NCBI RefSeq assembly: GCF_002201575.2
Contig: NC_058406.1
Location: 122,318,065-122,382,064 of the forward strand
From: Neomonachus schauinslandi
Taxonomy: Eukaryota > Chordata > Mammalia > Carnivora > Phocidae
Length of the DNA: 64,000 bases
Direction: 5' to 3'
This document shows, piece by piece, positions 1-10,865 of this stretch. Position 1 is the first letter of the stretch. Each line of letters begins with the position of its first letter. Made by a program: the position numbers and the translations under genes. Under the pieces are notes generated by a model. That model ran no database searches, was not told where the DNA came from, and worked only from the letters and a program-made list of their open reading frames with translations.

Positions 1-18
1 GAGCCACCCAGGTGCCCT
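1..18 (-). mobile_element. SINEC end, cut by window edge
   Basis: gagccacccaggtgcccc-like end of a minus-strand carnivoran SINE. Confidence 0.7.
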
Positions 19-1016
19 GGATTGTCCCCTTTATCTTTGCCAAGTTGAGAGGGAAAAAGAGATGACAGTTTTATTAACATTTATTTGATTACTGGTGAGA
101 TCATTAAACATTTTTTCATGTTTATTGTCCATTTGTATTTCCACATAAAATGCCTGCTTATGTCTTTTTCTGTTTTTCTCTTGGGCTTCTGATCTTTTAC
201 TTCTTGATTTACAAGCACTTTATATTCATTAGGGATAGTAATCATTTGTTACATAAAAGTTGCAGATTGGTTTCTTAATTACTTAAATGCTGCAGAATGG
301 ATAATAAAATGAAATATTTGTGTCAGCTGGAAGAATACTCAGGGCTCTAGTTTCAGGGACCAGCATGTGTCACTTCTGAAACAATCCCTTAATTTATGAT
401 CCTGCAGTGCTAGCCAATCTGCAACTCATTATTAAAAATAAATTGTATAAACATTTGTTACCATTTACCAGATTAGTTTATACAACTGGTTTTAATTTTT
501 CATTAATTTTTACAACTGGTGAGTTAGTGGTGGATTAAAATGTGAACTTAAATAGGAAAGTTAAATTAAGTCTCTATGACTAAAAAAATGCATCGTGATA
601 CATTCTTTAATATATACATATATTAATATGTAAAACACTACAAGATTATTTTTTAACCTGCAAGAAATTTGATTAGTGACTTTTTGAAATGGAATTCTTA
701 TATGCTAGTAAGTATTGATTTTATATATAATGTGTACTGGCAATGTAGTAGGTGCTTTCCTAGAGAAATGATTTTGGGTGGAACTGGAATCAACTTTTAT
801 TTTAGGCAAGATATCTCTTTATCCCAATCTTTTTGGGCTCCGGTAGGGAGTGCTACCTATGGTTAAGTTTTTAAAGTGAATTGGGAAAAATGTCCTGAAA
901 TAATAAGCAATGGTTACATAGACATTATTGTTTGGGCCAAAGTTAAATTATTTTTTTAAAAGTTAGTTGACTTAAACTATTATCTATTTGGCCACTATTT
1001 CTATGTTTTTGTTTTT

Positions 1017-1130
1017 GTTTTTTTTTAAGATTTTATTTTTAAGTAATGACTATACCCACTATGGGGCTGGAACCTACGACCCCGAGATCAAGAGTCACAT
1101 ACTCTACTGACAGATCCAGCCAGGCACCCC
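1017..1130 (-). mobile_element. SINEC, older short subfamily
   Basis: ttttatttttaagtaatgac near 1035 and gatccagccaggcacccc at the end; lacks the long (CT)-rich 3' region of young copies. Confidence 0.8.
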
Positions 1131-1239
1131 TCTGTGCTTTGTTTTATTTTTTTAAAAACGGAATCACACACACATAAAAATGGAATCACGTATATATATG
1201 TTAGGTTGCAACTTTTTTCATGTATCTTACTGTGAAAAC

Positions 1240-1405
1240 TTTTTTTTTTTAAGATTTCATTTCTGTATTTGAGAGAGAGCACAAGCAGGGAGCGGGCAGA
1301 GAACATTCCCCACTGGGCAGGGCGCCCGATGCGGGGCTCCATCCCAGGACCCTGGGATCATGACCTGGACCAAAGGCTCAACCAACTGAGCCACCCAGGC
1401 GCCCC
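1240..1405 (-). mobile_element. SINEC
   Basis: T-run, aagatttcatttctgtattt, then the box sequence ending gagccacccaggcgcccc. Direct repeat aaaactttt on both sides. Confidence 0.9.
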
Positions 1406-1558
1406 AAAACTTTTTGTGTATAACTTTTTGTTTTTATGCCATAAACTTAGAATGGATATATTGAATTTGTTTTAACTATTTTTCTATTGATGGACATTTA
1501 GTTTGCTTCTGAATTTTCTCTTTTTACACTAATGCTCAGTAAATACCTTTCAGCTTTT

Positions 1559-1637
1559 AAAAAATCTTTATTTTATCCCAGGACCTGAGCCGAAGACGCC
1601 TAGACTGAGCCACCAAAAAAAAAAAATCTTTATTTTA
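1559..1637 (-). mobile_element. Minimal SINEC remnant between direct repeats
   Basis: About 45 bp (1576-1620) with tcccaggacctgagccgaag and agactgagccacc, i.e. the promoter half of a minus-strand SINEC with internal gaps. It is flanked by two copies of aaaaaatctttatttta (1559-1575, 1621-1637). Confidence 0.7.
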
Positions 1638-1867
1638 CAAAGGTGTAATTTACTACGTTTTGCCACTAAGGAAATTTTTTTATACACATAATATGTAGGG
1701 GACGGTAATTATTACACAACTTACCAAAATTACCTTTATAGTGAATTTTCATCACTTTGGTGGGCCCAAGGACAGCACTTTTAGTGATAAATATTATTGA
1801 GTTCCAAGTAGTGTGTGTGTGTGTTTCTACTTATGTTCAGGATCACTTAAGATATTTGAACAGTCTT

Positions 1868-2080
1868 GGGCGCCTGGGTGGCTCAGTTGGTTAAGCGACT
1901 GCCTTCGGCTCGGGTCATGATCCTGGAGTCCCTGGATCGAGTCCCGCATCGGGCTCCCTGCTCGGCGGGGAGCCTGCTTCTCCCTCTGACCCTCCCCCCT
2001 CTCATGTGCTCTCTGTCTCTCTCATTCTCTCTCTCTCAAATAAATGAATGGAATCTTTAAAAAAAAAAAAAAAAAAAAAA
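1868..2080 (+). mobile_element. SINEC, young, full-length
   Basis: gggcgcctgggtggctcagt start, (CT)n, A-tail. Perfect 17-bp target duplication gatatttgaacagtctt at 1851-1867 and 2081-2097. Confidence 0.97.
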
Positions 2081-2497
2081 GATATTTGAACAGTCTTTTC
2101 AAAAGATTGTTTTAAAATTGATACCACAGTACTTAGTTCATTTGCATGGGAATGCTTAAAATAAAAATACTTCAAGAAGAATATATTTAATATGTCATTC
2201 ATTGTAGGGTTACATTTCAGAGATCCTCACATGAAAATGGTATACTCTTAGTTCAAATGGAAATACAAGACTACCTCTGACCTCTTGTGTATCACTCTGA
2301 GAGAGGTGACCTCTAAAAATGTTACAGAAAATGTCTGTCAGAAATTTCATATGTAAAACCCATTTACTTGAAAGAATTTTCGTCATGTTTTAATTAGTTT
2401 GTGTTATTAGACTTTTTAATATAAGGGTTTTTTTGGTGGTTAAGAGATACAGTATAGGTCATGAGATTTATTCATTTGTGGACTGAAAAAAGTGAGA

Positions 2498-2575
2498 CTT
2501 ATTATATGTTAGATTTTGTGCTAGGTGCTGGGAATATAGCCCTGTACTTAATTTTGCATGAACATTATAGAATAT
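2498..2575 (+). repeat. MIR fragment
   Basis: tgtgctaggtgctgggaata at about 2518 is the conserved MIR core; the flanks are diverged. Confidence 0.45.
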
Positions 2576-2714
2576 TAATTCTAAATAATTGCCAATAAAT
2601 TGTACCAATGGGTCAGATACTATATATCATTGTCTTATAATGTGGTAAAGTGGTCTGACTTAAAGTCTCAACCAGACTGAAGTATACCCGTGGTCACTAG
2701 ATTTGAATTTTAAG

Positions 2715-2945
2715 GTTTTTTTTGTTTTTTGTTTTAAAGTTTTCTGTCTTTTTTTTTTTTAAAGATTTCATTTATTTATTTGAGAGAGAGACACACAGAG
2801 AGGGAACACAAGCAGGGGGAGTGGGAGAGGGAGAAGCAGGCTTCCCGCCGAGCAGGGAGCCCGATGTGGGGCTCGATTCCAGGACCCCGGGATCATGACC
2901 TGAGCCGAAGGCAGATGCTTAATGACTGAGCCACCCAGGCGCCCC
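2715..2945 (-). mobile_element. SINEC with long, complex tail
   Basis: gaattttaag duplicated at 2705-2714 and 2946-2955. The tail (2715-2760 on this strand) is T-rich with G interruptions before aaagatttcatttatttatt. Confidence 0.93.
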
Positions 2946-3477
2946 GAATTTTAAGTTTTAATTTTCAGAAAGTGGGGCAGGGTGTTGACATAGGATTGAC
3001 AACTTTTCATTGTTACATGTAAAGACATTTTTAAAACATCACGTAACATCCATCTACTGTCCCCATATCCTAAAAGAAAAGTACTTTTACATCAAAATGT
3101 AAGACAGATATATTCTCAAAATAAAGGACAGGGACTTTAAATTGAATAGGTTTTTGTTTTTTATTTCATGGTCCTTATTTTTCTTTTGCATTGTTGTTTG
3201 GCACTAGAATGTAGATTGTCATTTGGGATGCATTGGTAGGTTTATCTAATCTTTTAGTATTCTGAGAACAGGAAACCTTACTCTAATAAATTAGTCAAGT
3301 GAATAAGAATATTCTATTAATCCTTTTAGACGCCCTCCACTCCCACTATAAAATGGTCATCCTCTTCTCTCCTATTGTAAAGATAATTAAATGGCCATTT
3401 CCTTGAATAGTTCCCAAAGACCTTATAAAAATAAGCTCCAGGGTACTGTTGTGGCTTTTAAAGTTTTTGGCATTTTA

Positions 3478-3699
3478 TTTTATATTTTTATTTTTTATTT
3501 TTTTAAAGATTTTATTTACTTGACAGAGAGAAAGAAAGAACACAAGCAAGGTGGAGCAGCAGAGGGAGAGAGAGAAGCAGGCTCCCTGCTGAGCAGAGAG
3601 CCCGATGTGGGGCTTGATGTGGGGCTCGATCTCAGTACCCTGGGATCATGACCTGACCCGAAGGCAGACACTTAACTGCCTGAGCCACCCAGGCGCCCC
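3478..3699 (-). mobile_element. SINEC with internal tandem duplication
   Basis: Duplication agtttttggcatttta at 3462-3477 and 3700-3715. gatgtggggct occurs twice in a row (near 3603 and 3615), a small expansion in the promoter half. Confidence 0.95.
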
Positions 3700-4089
3700 A
3701 GTTTTTGGCATTTTAAATTTAATGACAACTTTGTTATTACTGCTAACAGGGCTACTGTGAAACTATTTACTGCTCATAAGCTATTTTTATTAGAACTATC
3801 CCAAAAACATATGCTGCATTTGTTGAAAGCAATGTTATTTTGTGTCATCTTTGATTTGATTACTGTAAATGTTAATTGGTCTAACTCTATACACTATTGT
3901 ATATTTTCATAGTATTTGTGGAGGGAAGAGAAAGTTTGTTTTCAGGGCTTATCTATTTTCATTTAGTCTTTATTTTCTCTTCGGCCCTGTCAACTACCTG
4001 TTTCCCCTCCCCAAAATAATTTGCTATTTCTTATAGTCTGCGTCAAAGTAGAGTAGACCACAAGCTTACACCATCATCATAAAATTCTT

Positions 4090-4291
4090 TTTTTTCTTTT
4101 TTTAAAAGATTTTTATTTATTTGACAGAAAGAAAGACAGACAGAGAGGGAACACAAGCAGGGGGAGTGGGCAGAGGGAGGAGCAGGCTTCCCGCTGAGCA
4201 GGGAGCCCAATGCGGGGCTCGATCCCAGGACGCTGGGATCATGACCTGAGCCGAAGGCAGACGCTTAACGACTGAGCCACCCAGGCGCCCC
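4090..4291 (-). mobile_element. SINEC
   Basis: Full-length copy; catcataaaattctt repeats on both sides (4075-4089 and after 4291). Confidence 0.95.
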
Positions 4292-4381
4292 CACCATCAT
4301 AAAATTCTTGAAGTTAAATTATATATGTATTCGTACAGAACCTAGAAAACAAAATGCAATCTGATTCTTAGCCATCTTTTT

Positions 4382-4620
4382 TTAAGCCTTTTTTATTTTG
4401 AAGTATAACACATAAAAAATGTAACAAACATGGATGTATAACTCAGTAAGTTATCACAAACCAAACATCCATGTAATCACCACCCACATTAAGAAATAGA
4501 AAGTTGTTTGCACTCTAGGAAGCTCCTTTATGCTCTCTTCCAAGTATTATTCGCTCCCATCCATAGGTAACCACCATTGTAACTTCTTGCACTATAGCTT
4601 TGTTTTGCCTTTTATTCTTT
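4382..4620 (-). mobile_element. Ancient L1-like fragment
   Basis: Sequence such as catccatgtaatcaccaccc and aggtaaccaccattgtaact is the familiar diverged L1-type 3' text of mammals; the family assignment is from memory. Confidence 0.4.
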
Positions 4621-4624
4621 TCTC

Positions 4625-4739
4625 TTTTTTTTTTATGATTTTATTTTTAAGTAATCTCTATACCCAACATGGGGCTTGAACTTACAACCCCAAGATCAAG
4701 AGTCACATCCTTTGACTGACTGAGCCAGCCAGGTGCCCC
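4625..4739 (-). mobile_element. SINEC, older short subfamily
   Basis: ttttatttttaagtaatctc then actgagccagccaggtgccc; same subfamily as 1017-1130. Confidence 0.85.
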
Positions 4740-5094
4740 CCTTCTATTATTTTCTTAATGCCTCTGTGATCTGTAGTGTTGTCCCCTATTTCATTCCTAA
4801 TACTGGTTATAAGTGTCTTCTCTTTTTCCTCAGTAAATCTCATTAGAGGTCAGTCCTTTTTGTTTCTTTTCAAGGAAACATCTCTTGGCCTGGCTATACT
4901 TCTCTGTGTTGAGAGTTCTCTGATGCTTTCAAATAGATGATTTTCATATTTTGTCGTTTGACCTCATGGGAGGATAGTTTGTTTGAAATTATGTGGTTCA
5001 TTTATAAATAAATTCTTCTCAGATATCTGTTTACAATTGAGATAGTGTCGAAAAGGCACTGGCTTAGGGCTTAGATGCCCTTCATTTAGTATTC

Positions 5095-5215
5095 TAATAT
5101 TAATTTAGCAACTGTTATATTCCAAATACTGTGCTAAGGGCTGGGGTCACTGTGATGAATAAGAGTTTTGCTCTTAAGATTTAGTGCTGTGGAGAAGATA
5201 AGCAGTTTAGGTACA
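5095..5215 (+). repeat. MIR fragment
   Basis: tactgtgctaagggctgggg at about 5128 and the following gatgaataagag match the MIR core. Confidence 0.5.
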
Positions 5216-6721
5216 TTGTTGTAATGTGCAGTTTAGGAGAATATATACAGGAGGGCCTTAATCCTGGATGATCAGGAAAAACCTCTTGGAGGAAGTAATA
5301 GCTAAGCTGAAATAAAGGATGCATAAGAGCTAGCTTGATATAGAGGTGCTGTAGAGAGGTAGAATACTGGATAAAAGAAAAGTCCAGAGAACCTGTTTAA
5401 TTTCTAGAATTGTCTGTATGACTGGATTAAAGAGTAGAGTGTGAAAGATACAGAGGTTAGGAAAGTACAGAGACCAGATCATAAAGGACTTATTTTGGTA
5501 CTGAGAATGGATAGAAAGGGGAGAGCAAAATTTGTGGGGGGTGATTATGATAGTACAGGCTTAGAATAGCTGTAATGGATTGGAATAGAATAGCAGTGGA
5601 AATGGAATCTGATATATTTTGGAGGAAACATAGGCTCAATTGTAGAGAATGAAAGAGAAAGAAGGAATAACTGACAATATGGGTGCCATTTTCTGAGGTA
5701 GGGAACACATGAGCAGCAGATTTAGGAGGAAAATTAGGGACTTGGGTTCTGGATTTCTTTGGCTTGAGAGCAGATGGGAGAAACCAGAAGTTGGCATGTG
5801 ACTGAAGTTGACATGGGACAAGAAAGAGAATTTATGTATGCAGAGTGGAGCTGATATAATGACACCTGTGAGTTGAGGGGGTATAATCCTGAGCACTTAG
5901 TTGGAAGGAGGGACAGGAGAGAATGGGGGACAGAATAGGTGTGTAGGTAAGTGTATGGCATGTGGAGTGGCAGGATCTTGAGGGAGTTCCTGTCAGATGA
6001 CTTCTCTGTTATTTGAAGTAGTATGCTTGGTCATCTGCTGCGAAATGATGGAGGAAGGGTTGGAGAGATTTGGGTAGCATGGAGAATGCTTGAAAAAGCT
6101 TCTTGGAGAATGGAAGAGGGGCAAGAGTAAGAAAGTATTTTCCTAGGATGCAAGATAGCAGTGAGGGCCCATTTGAGATCAGAGGTAGAATATTTGTAGC
6201 AGCATCAAAATATGAGGCTTAATTTTTCTACAGCCCAATTCTAGAACATGTAGCCTGCTGGATTAATCAAGTTCTGGCTTGTAGAAGAAATAGAACTGTA
6301 GAACAAGGGGTTGAAAGTACTGACAAAAGAGTGGTTCCGGTGATTTTTGGCTGCATGGGGTAGAAGAAAGTGAAGGTAAGAAGGGATTGATTAGGTTGAT
6401 GAAAATTGCAGGCGAGAAGAGACCTAAGGGCTCAATACGGACAAAGTAGGGCAGAGGAGTATGTGAGGGAAAGCTAGAAGGTGAGGTATTTGGGGTTTTT
6501 TTTTTAACTTCTAGAATTTGTTTTTAAATGAAAAGCAAACTATACGAAGAAAAGTTCACTTCTACCCTCTCTTGCCAGTTTTAAGAGTTTGATGTGTATC
6601 TTTCTGTAAATAAAAAACTTGAGGATTTTTGTTTTTTACAGAAATGAAATCATAATTAACATATTCTTCCTGTATCATGTATATGCTGTCAAGTCATTAC
6701 ATAGACTATAACTTTTTAAAA

Positions 6722-7246
6722 AATTTGAGAATAGTTGACACACAATGTTACATTAATTTCAGGTATACGACGAAATGATTCAACAACTTTATACATTGTG
6801 CTGTGCTCACCACAGGTGTAATTACCATCTGGTCTGTCACTTAATAGAAGCATAATATTTTCTTTTTTTTTTTTTTTTTAAGATTTTATTTATTTGACAG
6901 AGAGAGACAGCAAGAGAGGGAACACAAGCAGGGGAGTGGGAGAGGGAGAAGCAGGCTTCCCCGCTAAGCAGAGAGCCCGACATGGGGCTTCATCCCAGGA
7001 CCCTGGGATCATGACTTGAGCTGAAGGCAGATGCTTAACAACTGAGCCACCCAGGCACCTCGATGCATAATATTTCCTAATAGTAATTAACAGTTTTATT
7101 GACAGACATTTAAAGTTGATCCCAATTTTGTGAGTAGAAAAAGTAGACAATATCTTTATACATGTATTTTTATGTATAATCTTTTATTTCTGTGAGAGAA
7201 ATTCCTCAAAGTTGCATAACTTGGTCAAAGGCTATGCGTGTTTTTA
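6722..7246 (-). mobile_element. Ancient L1 3' fragment, split by a SINE
   Basis: 6722-6848 is the 3' UTR type (cacaatgttacattaatttc, gattcaac..., cttaatagaag). 7065-7246 continues with ORF2-end-like text (atctttatacatgtattttt, ggtcaaaggctatgcgtg). The SINE at 6861-7064 separates the two. Confidence 0.55.
6861..7064 (-). mobile_element. SINEC inside L1 fragment
   Basis: gcataatattt duplicated at 6850-6860 and 7065-7075. Confidence 0.93.
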
Positions 7247-7258
7247 AAGCTTTTATTT

Positions 7259-7484
7259 TTTTTTATTTTATTTTATTTTTTTTTAAATATTTTTTTTTAA
7301 GATTTTATTTATTTATATGATAGAGAGAGACAGCGAGAACAGGAACACAAGCAGGGGGAGTGGGAGAGGGAGAAGCAGGCTTCCTGCTGAGCAGGGAGCC
7401 CGATGTGGGACTCGATCCCAGGACCCTGGGATCATGACCTGAGCTGAAGGCAGCTGCTTAACGACTGAGCCACCCAGGCGCCCC
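7259..7484 (-). mobile_element. SINEC
   Basis: aagcttttattt at 7247-7258 and 7485-7496; the tail carries ttttattttattttattt variation. Confidence 0.95.
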
Positions 7485-7548
7485 AAGCTTTTATTTGAAG
7501 CATAACTTACAGTAAGAAAAGTATGTAAAGGTACATCTTGATAAGTTT

Positions 7549-8147
7549 CTATTGGAAGGTGAAGGGAAGGACTGTAAAGTATCCTCCAAACTGAGAAGGC
7601 ACTTAGGACTGAAAAACACAGAAGGCAACTCCATACAGTTTACACAGGGTTTTATTCAGGGTAACTTACTGACAGGATCGGTTGGACGACAATCTGGACA
7701 TCTGTGCAGCTATTCTCTGAAAAGTCAGATCTTAGTCCAGATGTTATAGAATGAACGTACACGCAGGAGGGTATTATAGTGAGATCAGAAGGCTTACACG
7801 CACTTCATTGACAGCTAACCTTGCGGTGCCATCAGTGCTTCAGGAGAAGGAAATATTATCTCTAACAGACTCATGGGGGGCCAAAGCAAGCCTCCTTGGC
7901 GGGTATTTCTAAGGTATGTATATTAATCTCCAAGGGGCCAGGAACACGTAACTGCAAGACAGGTTATTGAGCAAGTGGACATGAACAAGATGGAGGGCTA
8001 AAGATTGAGTCAAAATTGTCAACTCTTCTGCAGTTTCATAGAATAAACACACCTAAGTATCTCTCTATGTTAGAGTATTGCCAGCATCCTCAGAAATCCT
8101 TCTCAGGCCTCCTACCAGTCAGTACCCCTATCTCCAACAGTATAACA
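7549..8147 (-). mobile_element. Solo LTR of an endogenous retrovirus (boundaries approximate)
   Basis: On the minus strand the element begins near 8147 (TGTTATACTGTTGG) and carries AATAAA at about 7641-7646 within ctgaataaaaccctgtg, followed by a U5-like stretch ending in TTTACA near 7573 or at the CCAATA near 7549. Such TG...CA ends, the late AATAAA and ~0.6 kb size fit a retroviral LTR. No gag, pol or env sequence and no primer-binding site flank it, so it is a solo LTR. It lies within ancient L1-like sequence. No clear target duplication was found. Confidence 0.5.
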
Positions 8148-8483
8148 AAACAAAACTTGGAAAAAAAAATCCCTAATCTATGGTTAGCTTACTTTTAATT
8201 TTACCCATTTTGGATCTTTATATGAATGGACTTACACAGTACTGTGTTGGATGCATCATTTCTGTGAATCATCTAGCACGGTAAATATGAAATATTTATG
8301 ATTTACTAGTGCTAATGGGGCCAAAACACGGAATTCAATTTAGGGAAGGATGTGGAATAGAGAAGACGACTTTGTTAGAGTCATAGCTACATGATAGGGA
8401 ATGACTTAAGTGTCCTTGAGTCAACCCTTATAAGCAGCAGAGGATGGTAGGTAAAGCTATGCTTCCAAAGGAAAGGGTTTTTT

Positions 8484-8673
8484 GTGTTTTTTTTTTTTTT
8501 ATTCATTTGAGACAGACAGAGAGAGAGAGAGAGATAGAGTAGGAGCAGTGGGGAGAGGGAGAAGCAGACTCCCCGCTGAGCAGGGAGCCCAATGCGGGGC
8601 TCGATCCCAGGACCCAGAGATCATGACCTGAGCCGAAGGCAGACGCTTAACGACTGAGCCACCCAGGCGCCCC
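8484..8673 (-). mobile_element. SINEC
   Basis: aggaaagggttttt on both sides (8469 and 8674); (GA)n tract at 8518-8534. Confidence 0.95.
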
Positions 8674-8689
8674 AGGAAAGGGTTTTTTT

Positions 8690-8896
8690 TTTTAAAATGA
8701 GGGATTAATTTGTGTACAGCAAAATTCACTGTTTGGCAAACATTTCTTCGATGATCATAGTCATGACACCACCACCACAACAGTTCCCAAAACTTCCCTT
8801 GTGCTCCTTTGTTAATTAACTTTTCCTTCCACCTTAGCCCCTGGTGACCACTGATCTGTTTTTTTTTTTTTGTCCCTTTAGTTTTGCCTTTGAGAA
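8690..8896 (-). mobile_element. Ancient L1-like fragment
   Basis: Contains agcaaaattcactgtttggc and agcccctggtgaccactgat, typical of diverged L1 3' sequence on the minus strand. Similar text at 8195-8275 may belong to the same copy. Confidence 0.4.
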
Positions 8897-9410
8897 AGAG
8901 TTTTTAAAAGAGGTTAGAGAAGTGACTGATTGGAACAGCTTTGATAGAAAGTGTGAGAGAATAAGCAAGCAGGAACCCTTTGAGAAGGCTTTGAGGCAGC
9001 ATTGTAAAGGGAGAGCCCAGTTTCAGTTCAGGAAGGGAGGGGACATTTAACCTTTAAGGAAGGTTTTAGAGAGCACAGTGGAGAAGCTTGGAGGAGAGGT
9101 TGGCAGTAGGAGGCTACCACCTGACTGTGTGACCTCTTTTCTGTGTTTTTCTGTTTAATAAGGACCATTTCCTTTCTTGAAAGTTCCTTTTTTTTTCTTT
9201 GATGATCATTATTTTTCTGCTACCCTTTGGTCTTTTTCCCCAGGGGCTTTTTTTTTTTTTTTCCTGCTAGTTCCTCAAGTATTTCCTGAAGTTTCTATCC
9301 TGGCTTCTTAGTCATTCACTCTTAGATTTCATCTCCTTTATCTAAGCCTGTGCTCTCCAATCTTTGGGTCAGATTGCAAAACATCTCTTCCTGGCAGAAA
9401 TAATTTTATA

Positions 9411-9609
9411 TTTATATATTATACATTTTTTTAGAGAGAGTGTGAGCGTGAGCGGCGGGGGGGGAGGGCAGAGGGAGAGAGAGAATCCCAAGCAGGTTCC
9501 ACACCCAACAAGAACCCCTATGCAGGACTCGATCTCACAACCCTTAGATCATGACCTGAGCCGAAATCAAGAGTCTGACGCCCAACCGACTGAGCCACTC
9601 AGGCACCCT
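9411..9609 (-). mobile_element. SINEC, older subfamily
   Basis: Contains gagagagaatcccaagcagg and ccgaaatcaagagtctgacg, markers of an older type; imperfect flanking repeat aaataatttta. Confidence 0.85.
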
Positions 9610-9663
9610 GCTGTCAAAAATAATTTTAAAATATTTTTTAAAAAGCTGTCCATTTAAAAAATA

Positions 9664-10865
9664 AGCAAAAGGCACTTTGGAGAAGATACCCAAATGCTCC
9701 CCCCCCCCCAATATGTAAAGAACCCACTAGAATGGCTAAAATTTAAAAGACTGACAACACCTAGTATTGACAGAGATTGTAGAACAACTGGATCTCTTTC
9801 ATTGACTTGCTTACAAGAGTGTAATTGGTACAAAAGCTTCAGAAAGATGTTAGTTTCTATTAAAGATGTAGCTATATATCTATCTGTACAGATCTTCCTG
9901 GGCTGATGATAGAGCTACGTCCCAATAAACTCATTGTAAATTGAAGATACTGTAAGTCTAAAATTCCTTTAATACACTTAATTTACTGAACATCTTAGCC
10001 TAGCCTATCTTAAATGTGCTCAGAACACATTAGCCTACAGTTGGCAAGATCATCTAACACAAAGCCTATTTTATAGTAAAGTGTTGAATCTACTATAACG
10101 TGTTGAATTCTGTTCTAGAAGTGAAAAACAGAATGGCTGTATGGGTACAGAATGGTTATAAGTATCAGTTGTTTACCCTCGTGATCACGTGGCTGACCGG
10201 AAGCTGCAGTCACTGATGCTGCCGAGCATCACGTGCGAGTAGCTACCACATATCACAAGCCTAGGAAAAGATCAAAATTCAAAATTTGAAGTATGGTTTC
10301 TACTGAATGTGTATTTGCTTTCACACCATTGTAAAGTCAAAAAATCGTAAGTTGAGCCATTTGTAAGTTGGGAACTGTCTATATCGTGTAATCTAGCAGT
10401 TTTACTCCTGGGCATATACTCAAGAGAAATGAGTTGTTATGTGTACATTACTATGCTATGTACAAGAATTATTTTAGCAATTTTATTTGTAATAGATAAA
10501 AGATGGAAACAACCTAAATGTTCATGAACAGTAAATTGGGTAAGTAAATTGTGGTATAGTAATACGGTGAATTACTACTACACAGCAACGATAAAGAACT
10601 ATGATTTACAAACGGTGTGGATTAATTTCAGACATTGTTAAGTGAAAGAAGTCAAACACAAAAGAGTATATACAGTGGGCAAAACTAATAAATGCTTGTA
10701 AAAGTTAGAATAGTAGTTCGATAGGGAGACTTTGGGGTTTTGGAAATGTTTTATGTCTTGATTTGGGTGGTGGTTACCCAGGTCTATACATATATAAAAT
10801 TCATCAAGCTGAACAGGTAAAATTGATACACATTTCTGGGTAAGTTACATCACAGTTTTAAAAAA
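9664..10865 (+). mobile_element. Ancient L1 3' end, split by a Tigger element
   Basis: ORF2 end at 9664-9888 (cactagaatggctaaaattt) resumes at 10382 (agcagttttactcctgggca) and continues through the 3' UTR (gatggaaacaacctaaatg at 10503; aagtgaaagaagtcaaacac at 10640). Strongly diverged, so old. The break is a TA-flanked DNA transposon. Confidence 0.75.
9889..10381. mobile_element. Tigger-type (pogo/mariner) nonautonomous DNA transposon
   Basis: About 490 bp with imperfect terminal inverted repeats (start cagatcttcctgggc; end gtaagttgggaactgtct) and TA at the flanks. The interior (agcctagcctatcttaaatg; acacaaagcctattttatag) matches a common mammalian Tigger-derived repeat I recognise; exact subfamily name uncertain. 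It interrupts the L1 at 9664-10865. Confidence 0.7.

Noticed and set aside
1240..1405. tRNA gene calls inside SINEs (A and B box-like sequence)
   Set aside because: SINEC is derived from tRNA-Lys and keeps promoter boxes, but the copies are retroposed and lack a foldable mature tRNA; this holds for all SINEC copies listed.
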